Shown: positions 42,655-51,817 of the stretch, piece after piece
Numbering within the stretch: position 1 is the stretch's first letter
How the letters are laid out: each line of letters opens with the position of its first letter
From: Ensifer sp. PDNC004
GTDB lineage: Bacteria > Pseudomonadota > Alphaproteobacteria > Rhizobiales > Rhizobiaceae
Reading direction: 5' to 3'
Assembly (NCBI RefSeq): GCF_016919405.1
Contig: NZ_CP070354.1
Span: 504,001 to 568,000, forward strand
DNA: 64,000 bases
Position numbers and translations under genes: made by a program
Notes under the pieces: generated by a model
Seen by the model: only the letters and a program-made list of their open reading frames with translations
Database searches by the model: none
What the model was told of the DNA's origin: nothing

Positions 42655-45600
42655 ATGCCGCTGTCCGAGTTCAGTATCCGTCGGCCGATCGCCACGGTCT
42701 TGCTGTCGGTCGCGCTCATCCTAGCCGGCGTTTTCAGTTATCTGGTCCTACCGATCGCCGCGCTCCCGCGAACGGATTTCCCTGTTATCAACGTTTCTGC
42801 CTCGTTGCCCGGCGCCTCGCCTGAGACCATGTCGACGTCGGTCGCCATCCCGCTGATCAAGCAGTTCGCCACCATCGCCGGGATCGACACGATCTCGACG
42901 ACGAATGCACTCGGCTCGACCTCGATTTCGATCGAGTTCGTGCTCGGGCGCAACATCGATGCCGCCGCCGCCGACGTGCAGGCCGCCATCACCCGGACGC
43001 TCAGGCTGCTGCCCCAGGACATGCCGGCGCCGCCAAGCTACCGGAAGGTCAACCCGGCGGACGCGCCGGTTCTGCTCCTGGCGCTGAAGAGCAGCACCGT
43101 GCCGCTCACCGACCTCGACGCCATTGCACAACAGGTGATTTCGCCGACCCTTTCGGTCCTCGACGGGGTGGCGGAAGTGTCCATCTTCGGCAGCCAGCAA
43201 TATGCCGTACGCATTCAGATGCATCCTGATGCGCTTGCCGCGCGCGGCATTTCCGTCGACCAGTTGAAGACGGCGGTTGCGGCGGCGAACGACAATTCGC
43301 CTCTCGGCACCGCGCAGACCAGCGACCGTCAGGCGGCGATCGTTGCGGACACGCAGCGCATGAATGCCGCCAGTTTCGCGGATGTCATCGTCAAGAGCGT
43401 CGACGGCAAGCCCGTGCGGCTCGGCGATGTCGCGACGGTGATCGATTCCGTTGCCAACAACCAGACGGCAAGCTGGCACGACGGTTCGCGGGCGATCATC
43501 CTGGCCATCCAGCGGCAGCCGGATGCAAATACCGTTGAGGTCGTCGACCGGGTGCAGGCCCTGCTGCCGTCGCTCCGCCAGTCGCTTCCGGCTGCTGCCG
43601 CGATCGAAACGCTTAGCGACCGGTCCATGTCGATCCGCGGGGCGGTGCACGACGTCCAGTTCACGCTGATCCTCACCGTCGGCCTGGTGATCCTCGTCAT
43701 CTTCGCTTTCGTTCGCCGCCTCTGGGCGACGCTTATTCCGGCGCTTGCCGTGCCGATCTCGATCATCGCCACCTTCGCGGCGATGTATCCGCTTGGCTTT
43801 TCGATCGACAACATCTCGCTGATGGCGCTCACGCTCTCCGTTGGGCTGGTGGTGGACGACGCCATCGTCATGCTGGAAAACATCGTGCGGCACATGGAGG
43901 AGGACGGCATCGATGCCTTCTCGGCGGCGCTCATCGGTTCGCGCGAGATCGGCTTTACGATCATCGCGATCTCTTTGTCGCTCGTCGCAGTGTTCATTCC
44001 CGTGCTACTGATGGGCGGGGTGATCGGCCGTATTCTCAACGAATTTGCGATCGTCGTCACCGTTGCCATCCTCGCCTCCGCCTTCGTTTCGCTCACGCTC
44101 ACGCCGATGCTGGCGGCCCGGCTTCCGGCCAGGAGAGACGGAGAAGAGAAGGCGCGCTGGCTGCGGCGGCTGGATCTCGCCTTCGAGCGAGGCTTCGAGC
44201 GGCTGTTGCGCGCCTATGAGCGGCTGCTGTCGCTTTGCATCAACGCGCGCCCGCTGGTGCTTCTGCTCTTCCTGTTGACCGTCGTGATCACGGGCTACCA
44301 GATCGCGACGATCCCGAAGGGGTTCTTCCCGCAGGAAGACATCGGCCAGTTGCAGGTCACGACCCAGGCGCGCCAGGACATTTCCTTCGCCGCCATGTCG
44401 AAGCTCCAGTCCAATGTGGAGGCGGTCTTTGCCAGTTCGCCCTACGTGGCCCATGTCGCAAGCACGATCGGCTCGGGTGGAGCGTCGAGCGCGCTCAACT
44501 CAGGCCGGCTTTTCGTCGAGCTGAAGCCGAAGAGCGAGCGTCCGCCACTTGAAACCGTGCTTGCGGATCTGCGCCGCAAGCTGGCGGCGATCCCCGGCAT
44601 CCAGGCCTTCATGTCGCCGGTCCAGAACCTCTCGGTCGGATCGCGCGCGTCGGCCAGCCAGTACCAGCTGGTGCTCCAGAGCCTTGATCAGCCGCTGATG
44701 AACGAATGGGCACAGAAGCTCCATGACGCCATGAGCGCGGATCGGGCCTTCTTCACCGACGTCAACAGCGACCTCCAGATCAACGCGCCACAAACGCGCC
44801 TGGTGGTCGACCTCGACAAGGCGGCAACGCTGGGGGTCGACGCGAGCGAGCTGCGCACCACGCTCTATGGCAGTTTCGGTACCGAGCAGATCTCGACGAT
44901 CTATACGGCGGGCGACAGCTACGAGGTGATCCTCGAGCTCGATCCCTCGATGCAATGGTCGGCCGACAAGTTCGACGAACTGCGTGTCGGTAGTGCCAAT
45001 GGCGGCCTTGTTCCGCTCGGGGCCTTCGCCCGCGTCGAGACCGTGTCCGGGCCACTCACCATCAACCAGCTGGGCCAGCTGCCAGCGGTCACTCTTTCCT
45101 TCAACCTGCCGGCCAAGGTCGCCCTCGGTGACGCCCTTGCGGAGGTCGATCGGCTCAAGGCAGAAATCGGCATGCCGTCCGAGGTGACGACCCGGAATTA
45201 CGGCACCACCCAGCTGTTTAAAGATGCTGCCGCCAACCAGGGTCTTCTGGTGTTGGCGGCGATCGTCACCATTTACCTCGTGCTCGGCATTCTCTATGAA
45301 AGCCTCATCCATCCGCTGACCGTGCTTTCGGGTTTGCCGTCAGCCATATCCGGGGCGCTGCTTGCGATCTATTTTGGCGGCTTCGACCTTTCGATCATCG
45401 CCATCGTCGGTGTGCTGATGCTGATCGGCATCGTCAAGAAGAACGCCATCATGATGATCGACGTCGCGCTGACGCTGCAGCGCGCCGGTTCGCCGGCAGC
45501 TGACGCCATCCACAAAGCCTGCGTGATGCGCTTTCGCCCGATCATGATGACGTCTTTTGCCGCCATCATGAGCACGCTGCCGATTGCGATCGGCAGCGGC

Positions 45601-45807
45601 GCCAGCGCGGAACTGCGCCAGCCGCTCGGCGTCGCCGTCGTCGGCGGCCTGTTGGTGTCACAGCTGGTGACCCTCTTCGTGACGCCGGTCATCTATCTCT
45701 ACATGGACGATTTCATGCGGGTCGTTTCCCGCCTGTTTCGCCACGGGCTGCAGATCGCCAGGGGCGAACGGCGGACTGCGGTCGACGATCAGCCGAGGCA
45801 AAGCTAG
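42655..45807 (+). CDS. RND efflux permease (MdtB/MexK-like, HAE1 family)
   Basis: 1050 residues from ATG 42655 (GGGAG eight bases upstream). N-terminal FSIRRPIATVLLSVALILAG, porter-domain GSTSISIEFVLGRNIDAAAADVQ, and SVGLVVDDAIVMLENIVRHM, which carries the two central aspartates of the proton relay in the fourth membrane segment. The second half repeats the fold, with GILYESLIHPLTVLSGLPSA and LIGIVKKNAIMMIDVAL. It is a proton-driven exporter of drugs or metabolites and works as a trimer with the adaptor at 41447. Substrates cannot be told by sequence. Confidence 0.95.
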   Translation: MPLSEFSIRRPIATVLLSVALILAGVFSYLVLPIAALPRTDFPVINVSASLPGASPETMSTSVAIPLIKQFATIAGIDTISTTNALGSTSISIEFVLGRNIDAAAADVQAAITRTLRLLPQDMPAPPSYRKVNPADAPVLLLALKSSTVPLTDLDAIAQQVISPTLSVLDGVAEVSIFGSQQYAVRIQMHPDALAARGISVDQLKTAVAAANDNSPLGTAQTSDRQAAIVADTQRMNAASFADVIVKSVDGKPVRLGDVATVIDSVANNQTASWHDGSRAIILAIQRQPDANTVEVVDRVQALLPSLRQSLPAAAAIETLSDRSMSIRGAVHDVQFTLILTVGLVILVIFAFVRRLWATLIPALAVPISIIATFAAMYPLGFSIDNISLMALTLSVGLVVDDAIVMLENIVRHMEEDGIDAFSAALIGSREIGFTIIAISLSLVAVFIPVLLMGGVIGRILNEFAIVVTVAILASAFVSLTLTPMLAARLPARRDGEEKARWLRRLDLAFERGFERLLRAYERLLSLCINARPLVLLLFLLTVVITGYQIATIPKGFFPQEDIGQLQVTTQARQDISFAAMSKLQSNVEAVFASSPYVAHVASTIGSGGASSALNSGRLFVELKPKSERPPLETVLADLRRKLAAIPGIQAFMSPVQNLSVGSRASASQYQLVLQSLDQPLMNEWAQKLHDAMSADRAFFTDVNSDLQINAPQTRLVVDLDKAATLGVDASELRTTLYGSFGTEQISTIYTAGDSYEVILELDPSMQWSADKFDELRVGSANGGLVPLGAFARVETVSGPLTINQLGQLPAVTLSFNLPAKVALGDALAEVDRLKAEIGMPSEVTTRNYGTTQLFKDAAANQGLLVLAAIVTIYLVLGILYESLIHPLTVLSGLPSAISGALLAIYFGGFDLSIIAIVGVLMLIGIVKKNAIMMIDVALTLQRAGSPAADAIHKACVMRFRPIMMTSFAAIMSTLPIAIGSGASAELRQPLGVAVVGGLLVSQLVTLFVTPVIYLYMDDFMRVVSRLFRHGLQIARGERRTAVDDQPRQS

Positions 45808-45835
45808 GGCTACCCTTTCTGCGGTGATGCGCCTG

Positions 45836-46486
45836 TCAGGCGGATGAGGCGGATGTGAAGACCGCAAGCTGCGCATCGAAGGCGCTCTTGTAGGCCGGCC
45901 GCGCCTTGCCGCGCGCGACGTAGGCGGAAAGGTTGGGATACTCGTCGAGCAAGCCTGAACTTTCCAACCTGCGGAGCACCGTCACCATCAGCAGGTCGCC
46001 GGCACTGAAGGCGCCGTCGAGCCAGTCGGTCTCGGCAAGCCGCCGCGACAATTGGGCCAGTCGGACGCGGATGCGATCTTCGAGCATCAGCAGGCGCTCC
46101 TGATACCAGTCCTTGTCGCGCTCCACGTAGGTGGTCGCTTCGCGCTCCAGGATCGGCGGCTCCACGGTGTTGAGCGCGGCGAACATCCAGGTGATTGCGC
46201 GCGCGCGGGCATCGGCGTCATTCGGAAGCAGGCCGATATGGCGCTCTGCGACATGGAACACGATGGCACCGGTCTCGAACAGGGAAAGGTCGCCTTCCTG
46301 ATAGGTGGGGATTTGCCCGAAAGGCTGAAGCGCGATGTGGGCCGGCTCCTTCATGGTCTTGAAGGTAACAAGGCGAACCTCATAGGGCTGCCCCGCTTCT
46401 TCGAGCGCCCAGCGAACGCGCATGTCGCGCGCGAGACCTCGGCCGCGATCCGGTGATTTTTCAAAGGCGGTAATGGTGATCGTCAT
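45836..46486 (-). CDS. Glutathione S-transferase family protein
   Basis: 216 residues from ATG 46486, which has GGAGG five bases upstream; a longer reading to 46543 lacks such support. The thioredoxin-like N-domain reads MTITITAFEKSPDRGRGLAR, then VRWALEEAGQPYEVRLV. FGQIPTYQEGDLSLFETGAI provides the cis-proline and the glutathione-binding E/T. The helical C-domain ends with YVARGKARPAYKSAFDAQ. It probably conjugates or reduces electrophiles. It is convergent with the RND pump, leaving only 28 bases between stops; export of conjugates by that pump is an attractive but unproven link. Confidence 0.9.
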   Translation of the reverse strand: MTITITAFEKSPDRGRGLARDMRVRWALEEAGQPYEVRLVTFKTMKEPAHIALQPFGQIPTYQEGDLSLFETGAIVFHVAERHIGLLPNDADARARAITWMFAALNTVEPPILEREATTYVERDKDWYQERLLMLEDRIRVRLAQLSRRLAETDWLDGAFSAGDLLMVTVLRRLESSGLLDEYPNLSAYVARGKARPAYKSAFDAQLAVFTSASSA

Positions 46487-46606
46487 CTTGTCCTCCACAA
46501 TTTGCCTGTCTTGAAGACGATTGGCCAACAGGGATGCCGACATGCGCTGCCGCCTTTCAACGATGGACGGCGGAATTCACGGCGGCAGTGGCAGATAAGG
46601 GATCTC

Positions 46607-46644
46607 TTCTGCGGTTGCGAAACACGTGTTTCACCGCAAGAAGG
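46607..46644. promoter_or_regulatory. Long palindrome with perfect 14-bp core upstream of the GST gene
   Basis: The core GAAACACGTGTTTC (46619-46632) is a perfect palindrome, extended on both sides by TTCTGCGG and CCGCAAGAA with small gaps. It lies about 120-160 bases upstream of the GST start and could be a regulator site for the GST or for the candidate RNA on the other strand. Confidence 0.4.
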
Positions 46645-46711
46645 CGTACGCCTCGTTGAGATTAGCCCGAATGGACAGCTTGTTTCGGCGATCGCGGAGA
46701 AGTATAAATAT

Positions 46712-46856
46712 TTCATAAACGTAATTGTCGAGCGCATTTCAACTTGATGCTGGCAATGACGTATCGCTTTCGCCTTTTGACCATGGATGTACTGGCAGAA
46801 GCCTTGAGAGCGAAAAAGAAAAGAAGGCCGGGGCCAGTGCGCTCCGGCCTTTTTTA
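46712..46856 (+). ncRNA. Candidate small RNA with promoter and terminator
   Basis: In the 521-base gap 46487-47007 a promoter-like pair, TTGTTT (46680-46685) and TATAAA (46703-46708), spaced 17 bases, is followed about 140 bases later by an intrinsic terminator. The transcript would be about 145 nt with a start near 46714. A weak ORF (from ATG 46747) runs past the terminator, so it is not a better explanation. The rest of the gap shows only the palindrome at 46607 and no gene. Expression is not shown. Confidence 0.4.
46824..46856. terminator. Rho-independent terminator, T-tracts on both strands
   Basis: AAGGCCGG (46824-46831) and CCGGCCTT (46844-46851) form the stem; TTTTTT follows on the plus strand. 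The left flank reads CTTCTTTTCTTTTT on the minus strand, so it could also end the minus-strand ytf-type operon that stops at 47008. Confidence 0.75.
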
Positions 46857-47007
46857 CTGTTTGCCAATCGCTGCGATACGCAGGCCGATTGGTGCGCGTA
46901 TGCGGCCGTTACGGTCACGCATTGTTCCTGCTCCACGAGGGCTAATCCAGGGGTAGGTTTCCCCGTTTCGTCCTGTGGATGTTCGCGCCCCGTTCGCGAC
47001 GTTCAGT

Positions 47008-47991
47008 TTAAGTGCTGCGATGCCGTGCCATCAGCTTTGCCTGAAGCACGACGACGACAAGCAGGAAGGCGCCGCGGCTGACGGACTGCCAATAGGCCGA
47101 AAGCGAGATCCAGCCGAGGCCGTTTTCGAAGTTCAGGATGTTGAAGACCATGGCAAGCAGCAGCGCGCCGGCAAGCGTCGCGCCGACCGAGCCGGAGCCG
47201 CCGGTCAATAGCGTACCGCCGACGACGACGGAGGCGATGGCGAAAAGTTCCCAGCCGACGCCCTCGGTCGGCTGGCCGGCGCCGAACTGCGAGGCGAGGA
47301 TGACGCCGGCAAGCCCGGCAAGCGTGCCCGAGGCGAGATAGACGCCGGCAAGCGCCCGCTCGACCTTCAGGCCCATCAGTCCGGCCGTCGCCTCGCCGTC
47401 ACCGATCGCCAGGATATGCCGTCCGACGGGGAGTTTTTGCAGCACGAGCCAGCCGAGCACATAGGCCGCAAACGCGATCCAGGCGGGAATCGGGAAGCCC
47501 AGGAAATCGTCCTGCCCAATCACCGTGAAACCGGTGTCATAGGAGACGGAGACAGACTGGTTGTCGGCCAGCAAAAGGCCGGTGCCGTAGGCTGCGAGCA
47601 TCGTCGCGAGCGTGGCGATGAAGGGCTGGATGCGCATCTTCGTGATGATGAAGCCGTTGAGCGCGCCGACGGCAAGGCCGGCCGCCATGCCGCCAAAGAG
47701 CCCGGCCGCCCAATGATAGGGGGAGAACAGAGCCGCCACGACACTTGCCATCGCCGCCGTGCCGCCGACGGACAGGTCGATGCCGCCGGTTATGATGACG
47801 AAGGCCATGCCGAGCGCGATCAGCGCGAACATCGAGTTGTAACGCAGGAAGCTCAGGATGTTGTAGGGCGACAGGAAGTTGTCGTAGCGCAGTGCCCCGA
47901 AAAGGATGAGGCCGGCCAGCGCCAGGATGACGCCGAGACGGGCAAGGTCGCCGGAGTTCTTGACCAGGAAGAGGCGGAGGATCGGTTGCAT
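47008..47991 (-). CDS. Sugar ABC permease, YjfF type
   Basis: 327 residues, about ten membrane segments. Ribose-type permease motifs: GMAFVIITGGIDLSVGGTAA, GALNGFIITKMRIQPFIATL, and ELFAIASVVVGGTLLTGGSG. It is the second of two different permeases, a feature of the E. coli ytfQRT-yjfF galactofuranose transporter, which uses a YtfT/YjfF heterodimer. Gene order here (binding protein, ATPase, permease, permease) is the same. The stop lies about 150 bases upstream of a strong terminator on the same strand. Confidence 0.85.
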   Translation of the reverse strand: MQPILRLFLVKNSGDLARLGVILALAGLILFGALRYDNFLSPYNILSFLRYNSMFALIALGMAFVIITGGIDLSVGGTAAMASVVAALFSPYHWAAGLFGGMAAGLAVGALNGFIITKMRIQPFIATLATMLAAYGTGLLLADNQSVSVSYDTGFTVIGQDDFLGFPIPAWIAFAAYVLGWLVLQKLPVGRHILAIGDGEATAGLMGLKVERALAGVYLASGTLAGLAGVILASQFGAGQPTEGVGWELFAIASVVVGGTLLTGGSGSVGATLAGALLLAMVFNILNFENGLGWISLSAYWQSVSRGAFLLVVVVLQAKLMARHRST

Positions 47992-48002
47992 CGGGGTTGC
48001 CT

Positions 48003-49013
48003 CTAATGTTTGCTGGCGCGCTGCTGGATGAAGACCGCGGTGACGATCAGCCCGGCCTTGACGATGAGCGCCGCCGCATCCGGCACGCCATTGGCAAGCA
48101 GCGTGTAACGCACCAGCTGGATCACGAGGGCGCCGAGTACCGTGCCGACGATGTTGGCCCGGCCGCCTGACAGGAGCGTCCCGCCGACGGCAACCGCGGC
48201 GATCGCATCGAGCTCCATGCCGAGGCCGACGAGGTTTGCGTCGCTTGCGGAGTTTCGGGCAACGACGATGAGACCGGCGACCCCGGCAAGCGCGCCGCTT
48301 ATCATGTAGACGAAGAGCTTGACCCGTTTCACCGGGATGCCGGTCAGGCGGGCTGCCTTTTCGTTGCCGCCGACGGCGATGATCTGCCGGCCGATGACGG
48401 TGTAGCGGATCATCGCGAACGCCGCGGCGACGATGATCATCATCAGCACCACCTGGGCCGGAATGCCCGCGATGCGGCCGAGTGCGATGAACTGGAAACC
48501 CTCGTTCTTGAAGACCTGCAGATTGCCGTTGGTCATCACCTGGGCGATGCCGCGCCCGGCGATGAAAAGCACCAGTGTCGCGATGATCGGCTGGATCGAA
48601 AAGCGGGTGACGAGGAACCCGTTGAAGAGACCGAACAGGGCCGCGACGGCGACCGGCAGGAGAAAGGCCAGCGTGACCGCGAGCGCCATGTTGTCCACCG
48701 GCCAGAACTGCCCCATGAAGATCATCGGCGCCAGCGCACCGGCGATTGCCATTAGCGACCCCACCGAAAGATCGATGCCGCCGGTGGCAATCACGAGCGT
48801 CATGCCGGTCGCGACGATGACGATTGTCGCAACCTGGGTGAGGTTCACGTTCAGCGTCTGCAAGGACAGGAAATTCGGCGTGACAGCTACGTTGAACAGG
48901 ATCAGCGCGAGGAAGGCGACGAAGGTGCCGTAACGGCTGGCGAGCGTCAAAAGCCTGTTGCCGGACGAAAGCGTTCCCGACGGCTGCGGGGCGGGGGTCT
49001 CGATCGTCGTCAT
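48003..49013 (-). CDS. Sugar ABC permease, YtfT type
   Basis: 336 residues from ATG 49013, one base after the ATPase stop. Segments include TVSFVA-like hydrophobic runs and the family hallmarks ATGMTLVIATGGIDLSVGSL, ALFGLFNGFLVTRFSIQPII, and ELDAIAAVAVGGTLLSGGRA. It should pair with the second permease at 47008 as a heterodimer, the YtfT/YjfF arrangement of the galactofuranose importer. The spacing of 11 bases to the next gene indicates one transcript. Confidence 0.87.
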   Translation of the reverse strand: MTTIETPAPQPSGTLSSGNRLLTLASRYGTFVAFLALILFNVAVTPNFLSLQTLNVNLTQVATIVIVATGMTLVIATGGIDLSVGSLMAIAGALAPMIFMGQFWPVDNMALAVTLAFLLPVAVAALFGLFNGFLVTRFSIQPIIATLVLFIAGRGIAQVMTNGNLQVFKNEGFQFIALGRIAGIPAQVVLMMIIVAAAFAMIRYTVIGRQIIAVGGNEKAARLTGIPVKRVKLFVYMISGALAGVAGLIVVARNSASDANLVGLGMELDAIAAVAVGGTLLSGGRANIVGTVLGALVIQLVRYTLLANGVPDAAALIVKAGLIVTAVFIQQRASKH

Positions 49014-49014
49014 G

Positions 49015-50517
49015 TCATTCTTCCTGCTGGGCTTCCTGGTGGGCCATGGCGGCAAGCAGCGCAGTCTCGCTCACATCCTTGCGCGACAGCGTCGCGACGG
49101 AAGTGCCGTCGCTCAAGACCGTCACGCGGTCGGCCGCGGCAAGCAGTTCTTCGAGTTCCGACGAGATCATCAGCACGCTCAAGCCCTCGTCGGCGAGACT
49201 GCGAAGGAGTTTGAGGATTTCCGATTTGGCGCCGATGTCGATGCCGCGCGTCGGCTCGTCGACGATCAGCACCCGCGGGTCTGTGGCAAGCCATCGGGCG
49301 AGCAGAACCTTCTGCTGGTTGCCGCCGGAAAGCTCCTTGATCGGCTGATCCGGGGAGGCGCATTTGACGCCAAGCGCGCGGATGTAGCGGCTGACGATCT
49401 CATCCTGGCGTGCGCGGTCGACGATGCCGGCCTTCTTCAGCTTCGGCAGCAAGGCGAGCGTCATGTTCTCGCGGATGCTCATGTCGGGCACGATGCCGTC
49501 GATCTTTCGGTCCTCGGAGACGAGGCCGATGCCGTCCGCGATCGCGTCGGCCGGCTCGCGGTAGCTGCGGTCCTGTCCCTGCATGCGGATCGTGCCGCGT
49601 TCCATCCTGTCGGCGCCGAAGATCAGACGCGCCGTCTCGGTGCGGCCGGAGCCGAGCAGGCCGGCAAGGCCGGAGATTTCGCCCTCCCGCACGGCAAGGC
49701 TGACGTCGCGCACCCGCACGCCCGCGCCGGCCCTGTCCAGTTCGAGGCGAACGGGCTGTACGGGCGCGTCCTTCTCCGGTGCCATGGCCTGAAAGGCGGC
49801 AAGTTCCTTGCCGAGCATATGGCGCACCAGCGCCATTTTTGGCATATCCGCCATCGGGCTTTTGGCAACCGTCTGGCCGTCGCGCATGATCGTCACGCGG
49901 TCGCAGATCTCGTAGAGTTCGTCGAGCCGGTGGCCGATGAAGATGACGGCGACGCCGGAGCGTTTCAGCGTTCGGATTGTTTCGAACAGGATCGCAACCT
50001 CGCGCTCGTCGAGCGAGGAGGTCGGTTCGTCCATGATGACGAGGCGGGCGCTCTGCGTCACCGCGCGGGCGATCGCCACCATCTGCCGCGTCGCCGCATC
50101 GAAATGCGCAACGGGACGGTCGACGTCGATCGTCAGGTTAAAGGTTTTGAGCACCGCTTCGGCACCGCGCCGCATGGCGGAATGGTCGATCATGCCGAAA
50201 CGTTTCGGCTCGCGGGAGAGATAGATGTTCTCCGCCACCGAGCGCTGCGGGGCGAGATTGATTTCCTGGTAGATCGTCGCGATCCCGGCGGCCTGCGCCT
50301 CGGCCGGCATTGAGAAATCGACGTCCCGATCGTCGAAGGCGATGCTGCCTTCGTCTCGCCTGTAGACGCCGGTCAGGATCTTGATGAGCGTCGATTTGCC
50401 GGCGCCGTTCTGGCCGACAAGCGCCATGACCTCCGCCGGCTCGACCTCGAGCGAGGCGGATTTCAGGGCCGGCACGCCGGCAAACGCTTTGGAAATGCCC
50501 TGCATGGACAGAAGCAT
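49015..50517 (-). CDS. Sugar ABC transporter ATP-binding protein, YtfR type
   Basis: 500 residues from ATG 50517, which has GGGAGGAG seven bases upstream (a longer reading starts at 50553). First cassette: Walker A GQNGAGKST and VIMDEPTSSLD; its signature region is degenerate (FDAATRQMVAIARAV). Second cassette: GSGRTETARLIFG, SGGNQQKVLLARWLA and LIVDEPTRGID. It energises the two permeases. A stem-loop with a T-tract precedes it, downstream of the binding-protein gene, so fewer copies than of the binding protein are expected. Confidence 0.93.
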   Translation of the reverse strand: MLLSMQGISKAFAGVPALKSASLEVEPAEVMALVGQNGAGKSTLIKILTGVYRRDEGSIAFDDRDVDFSMPAEAQAAGIATIYQEINLAPQRSVAENIYLSREPKRFGMIDHSAMRRGAEAVLKTFNLTIDVDRPVAHFDAATRQMVAIARAVTQSARLVIMDEPTSSLDEREVAILFETIRTLKRSGVAVIFIGHRLDELYEICDRVTIMRDGQTVAKSPMADMPKMALVRHMLGKELAAFQAMAPEKDAPVQPVRLELDRAGAGVRVRDVSLAVREGEISGLAGLLGSGRTETARLIFGADRMERGTIRMQGQDRSYREPADAIADGIGLVSEDRKIDGIVPDMSIRENMTLALLPKLKKAGIVDRARQDEIVSRYIRALGVKCASPDQPIKELSGGNQQKVLLARWLATDPRVLIVDEPTRGIDIGAKSEILKLLRSLADEGLSVLMISSELEELLAAADRVTVLSDGTSVATLSRKDVSETALLAAMAHQEAQQEE

Positions 50518-50616
50518 GGGTCTCCTCCCTATCTTCGCCATCCGCCGCCCCATATGGGGGTGGGCGTCATCAGCCTACACTTGAACGGGCCGAAGGTCAT
50601 GCTACCGTCAAAAAGA

Positions 50617-50645
50617 CGGCCGAGACGGTTGCGCCGTCCCGGCCG
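50617..50645 (-). terminator. Attenuator-like stem-loop between binding-protein and ATPase genes
   Basis: On the minus strand CGGCCGGGACGG pairs with CCGTCTCGGCCG (one mismatch) around GCGCAA-type loop bases, followed by TCTTTTTG. This is a partial intrinsic terminator in a 148-base intergenic region, suited to keep binding-protein mRNA in excess. Confidence 0.65.
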
Positions 50646-50665
50646 CGGAGGCTCGGGAGATTGGA

Positions 50666-51646
50666 TCAATAGGCGTTGGCGAGTTCTGCAGCCGCGTTGG
50701 AGGCGTCGTAGAACTTGTCGTCGTTGATGATCATCGCATCGATTTTCTCGCCCTTGGCGTAGCGCATCATCGTCTCGAAGGCCTTCGGCCCGAAGCGTGG
50801 ATTGCACTCGACGACTGCTGCGATCTTGCCGTCGACGACCGCCTGCACGGCTTCCTTGCCACCATCGATCGACAGCACCAGCACGTCCTTGCCCGGCACC
50901 TTGCCGGCCGCTTCGAGTGCGGCGATCGCGCCGATCGCCATCTCGTCGTTGTGGGCGTAGATCACGTCGGCATCCGGATGGGCCTGGAGCAGGGCTTCTG
51001 CCACCTGACGGCCCTTGTCACGAGCGAAATCGCCGGTCTGCGAAGCGACGATCTCGAAACCGCCGGCCGCCTTGATCGCCTCGTCAAAACCCTTCTTGCG
51101 ATCGTTGGCCGGCGACGACCCGGTCGTGCCTTCAAGCTCGATGATCTTCGACTTGCCGTTGGCGTTCTTTGCCAGCCACTCGGCAACGCGCTTGCCCTCT
51201 TCGACGAAATTCGAGCCGATGAAGGTCAGATAGTCTTCGCCGGCCTTGGCCAGCGACGGATCGACCGAACGGTCAAGCAGGATCACCGGAATGCCGGCCT
51301 TCTTCGCGGCCATGACTGCGGGGATCAGCGGCTTTTCTTCGCGCGGTGCGAGAAAGATCACGTCGACGCCTTGAGCGATCATCGAATTGACGTCGGCAAC
51401 CTGCTTGGCGGCGGAGCCGGCAGCATCCGTATAGACGAGTTGAAAGCCGAGCTTTTCGGCTTCGGCCTTCATGCTGTTCGTCTGGGCGATGCGCCAGGGA
51501 TTGTTTGATTCGGTCTGCGCGAAGCCGACCTTGTATTTGTCCTTCTGCTCAAGCTTCGGCACTTCGGCGATCGCGACACCCGCAAGGGCGAGCGCGCCGA
51601 CGGCCGTTGCCGCAAGCATGAAGGTGCGACGGGAAATCATGGTCAT
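50666..51646 (-). CDS. Periplasmic sugar-binding protein, YtfQ-like
   Basis: 326 residues. The leader MTMISRRTFMLAATAVGALALA has a twin-arginine-like SRRTFML and ends at AIA-EVP. The mature protein follows YtfQ closely in pattern: VGFAQTESNNPWRIAQTNSM, KAEAEKLGFQLVYTDAAGSA, VIFLAPREEKPLIPAVMAAK, RKKGFDEAIKAAGGFEIVAS, and VIYAHNDEMAIGAIAALEAA. YtfQ binds galactofuranose in E. coli; a furanose ligand is therefore likely here, unproved. A GGAGGAG site precedes the ATG. It is the first gene of the operon, divergent from a LacI regulator. Confidence 0.92.
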   Translation of the reverse strand: MTMISRRTFMLAATAVGALALAGVAIAEVPKLEQKDKYKVGFAQTESNNPWRIAQTNSMKAEAEKLGFQLVYTDAAGSAAKQVADVNSMIAQGVDVIFLAPREEKPLIPAVMAAKKAGIPVILLDRSVDPSLAKAGEDYLTFIGSNFVEEGKRVAEWLAKNANGKSKIIELEGTTGSSPANDRKKGFDEAIKAAGGFEIVASQTGDFARDKGRQVAEALLQAHPDADVIYAHNDEMAIGAIAALEAAGKVPGKDVLVLSIDGGKEAVQAVVDGKIAAVVECNPRFGPKAFETMMRYAKGEKIDAMIINDDKFYDASNAAAELANAY

Positions 51647-51726
51647 AATCGGGTTCTCCTCCCAGATTGGCCGGTGCTCCTCTACCGGACGTGAGCGTTT
51701 TTGCGCTTCACATCTCCAAATCTTGC

Positions 51727-51741
51727 GCTAATAATATTAGC
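51727..51741. promoter_or_regulatory. Palindromic operator between ytfQ-like and lacI-family genes
   Basis: GCTAATAATATTAGC is a perfect 7-1-7 palindrome in the 171-base divergent region, 80 bases from either start. It is the only clear palindrome there and is the likely site for the LacI protein encoded at 51818. Confidence 0.6.
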
Positions 51742-51817
51742 AGTCAAGGCCAAAAATTATGAGCACTTGCAAAAGCCTGCGTGCAGTGCAATGCACGCGG
51801 GAGGGTAGGGGGCACGC

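Noticed and set aside
46744..46956. 70-codon ORF upstream of the sugar operon
   Set aside because: It runs through a strong terminator and has no ribosome site or family match; the RNA interpretation fits better.
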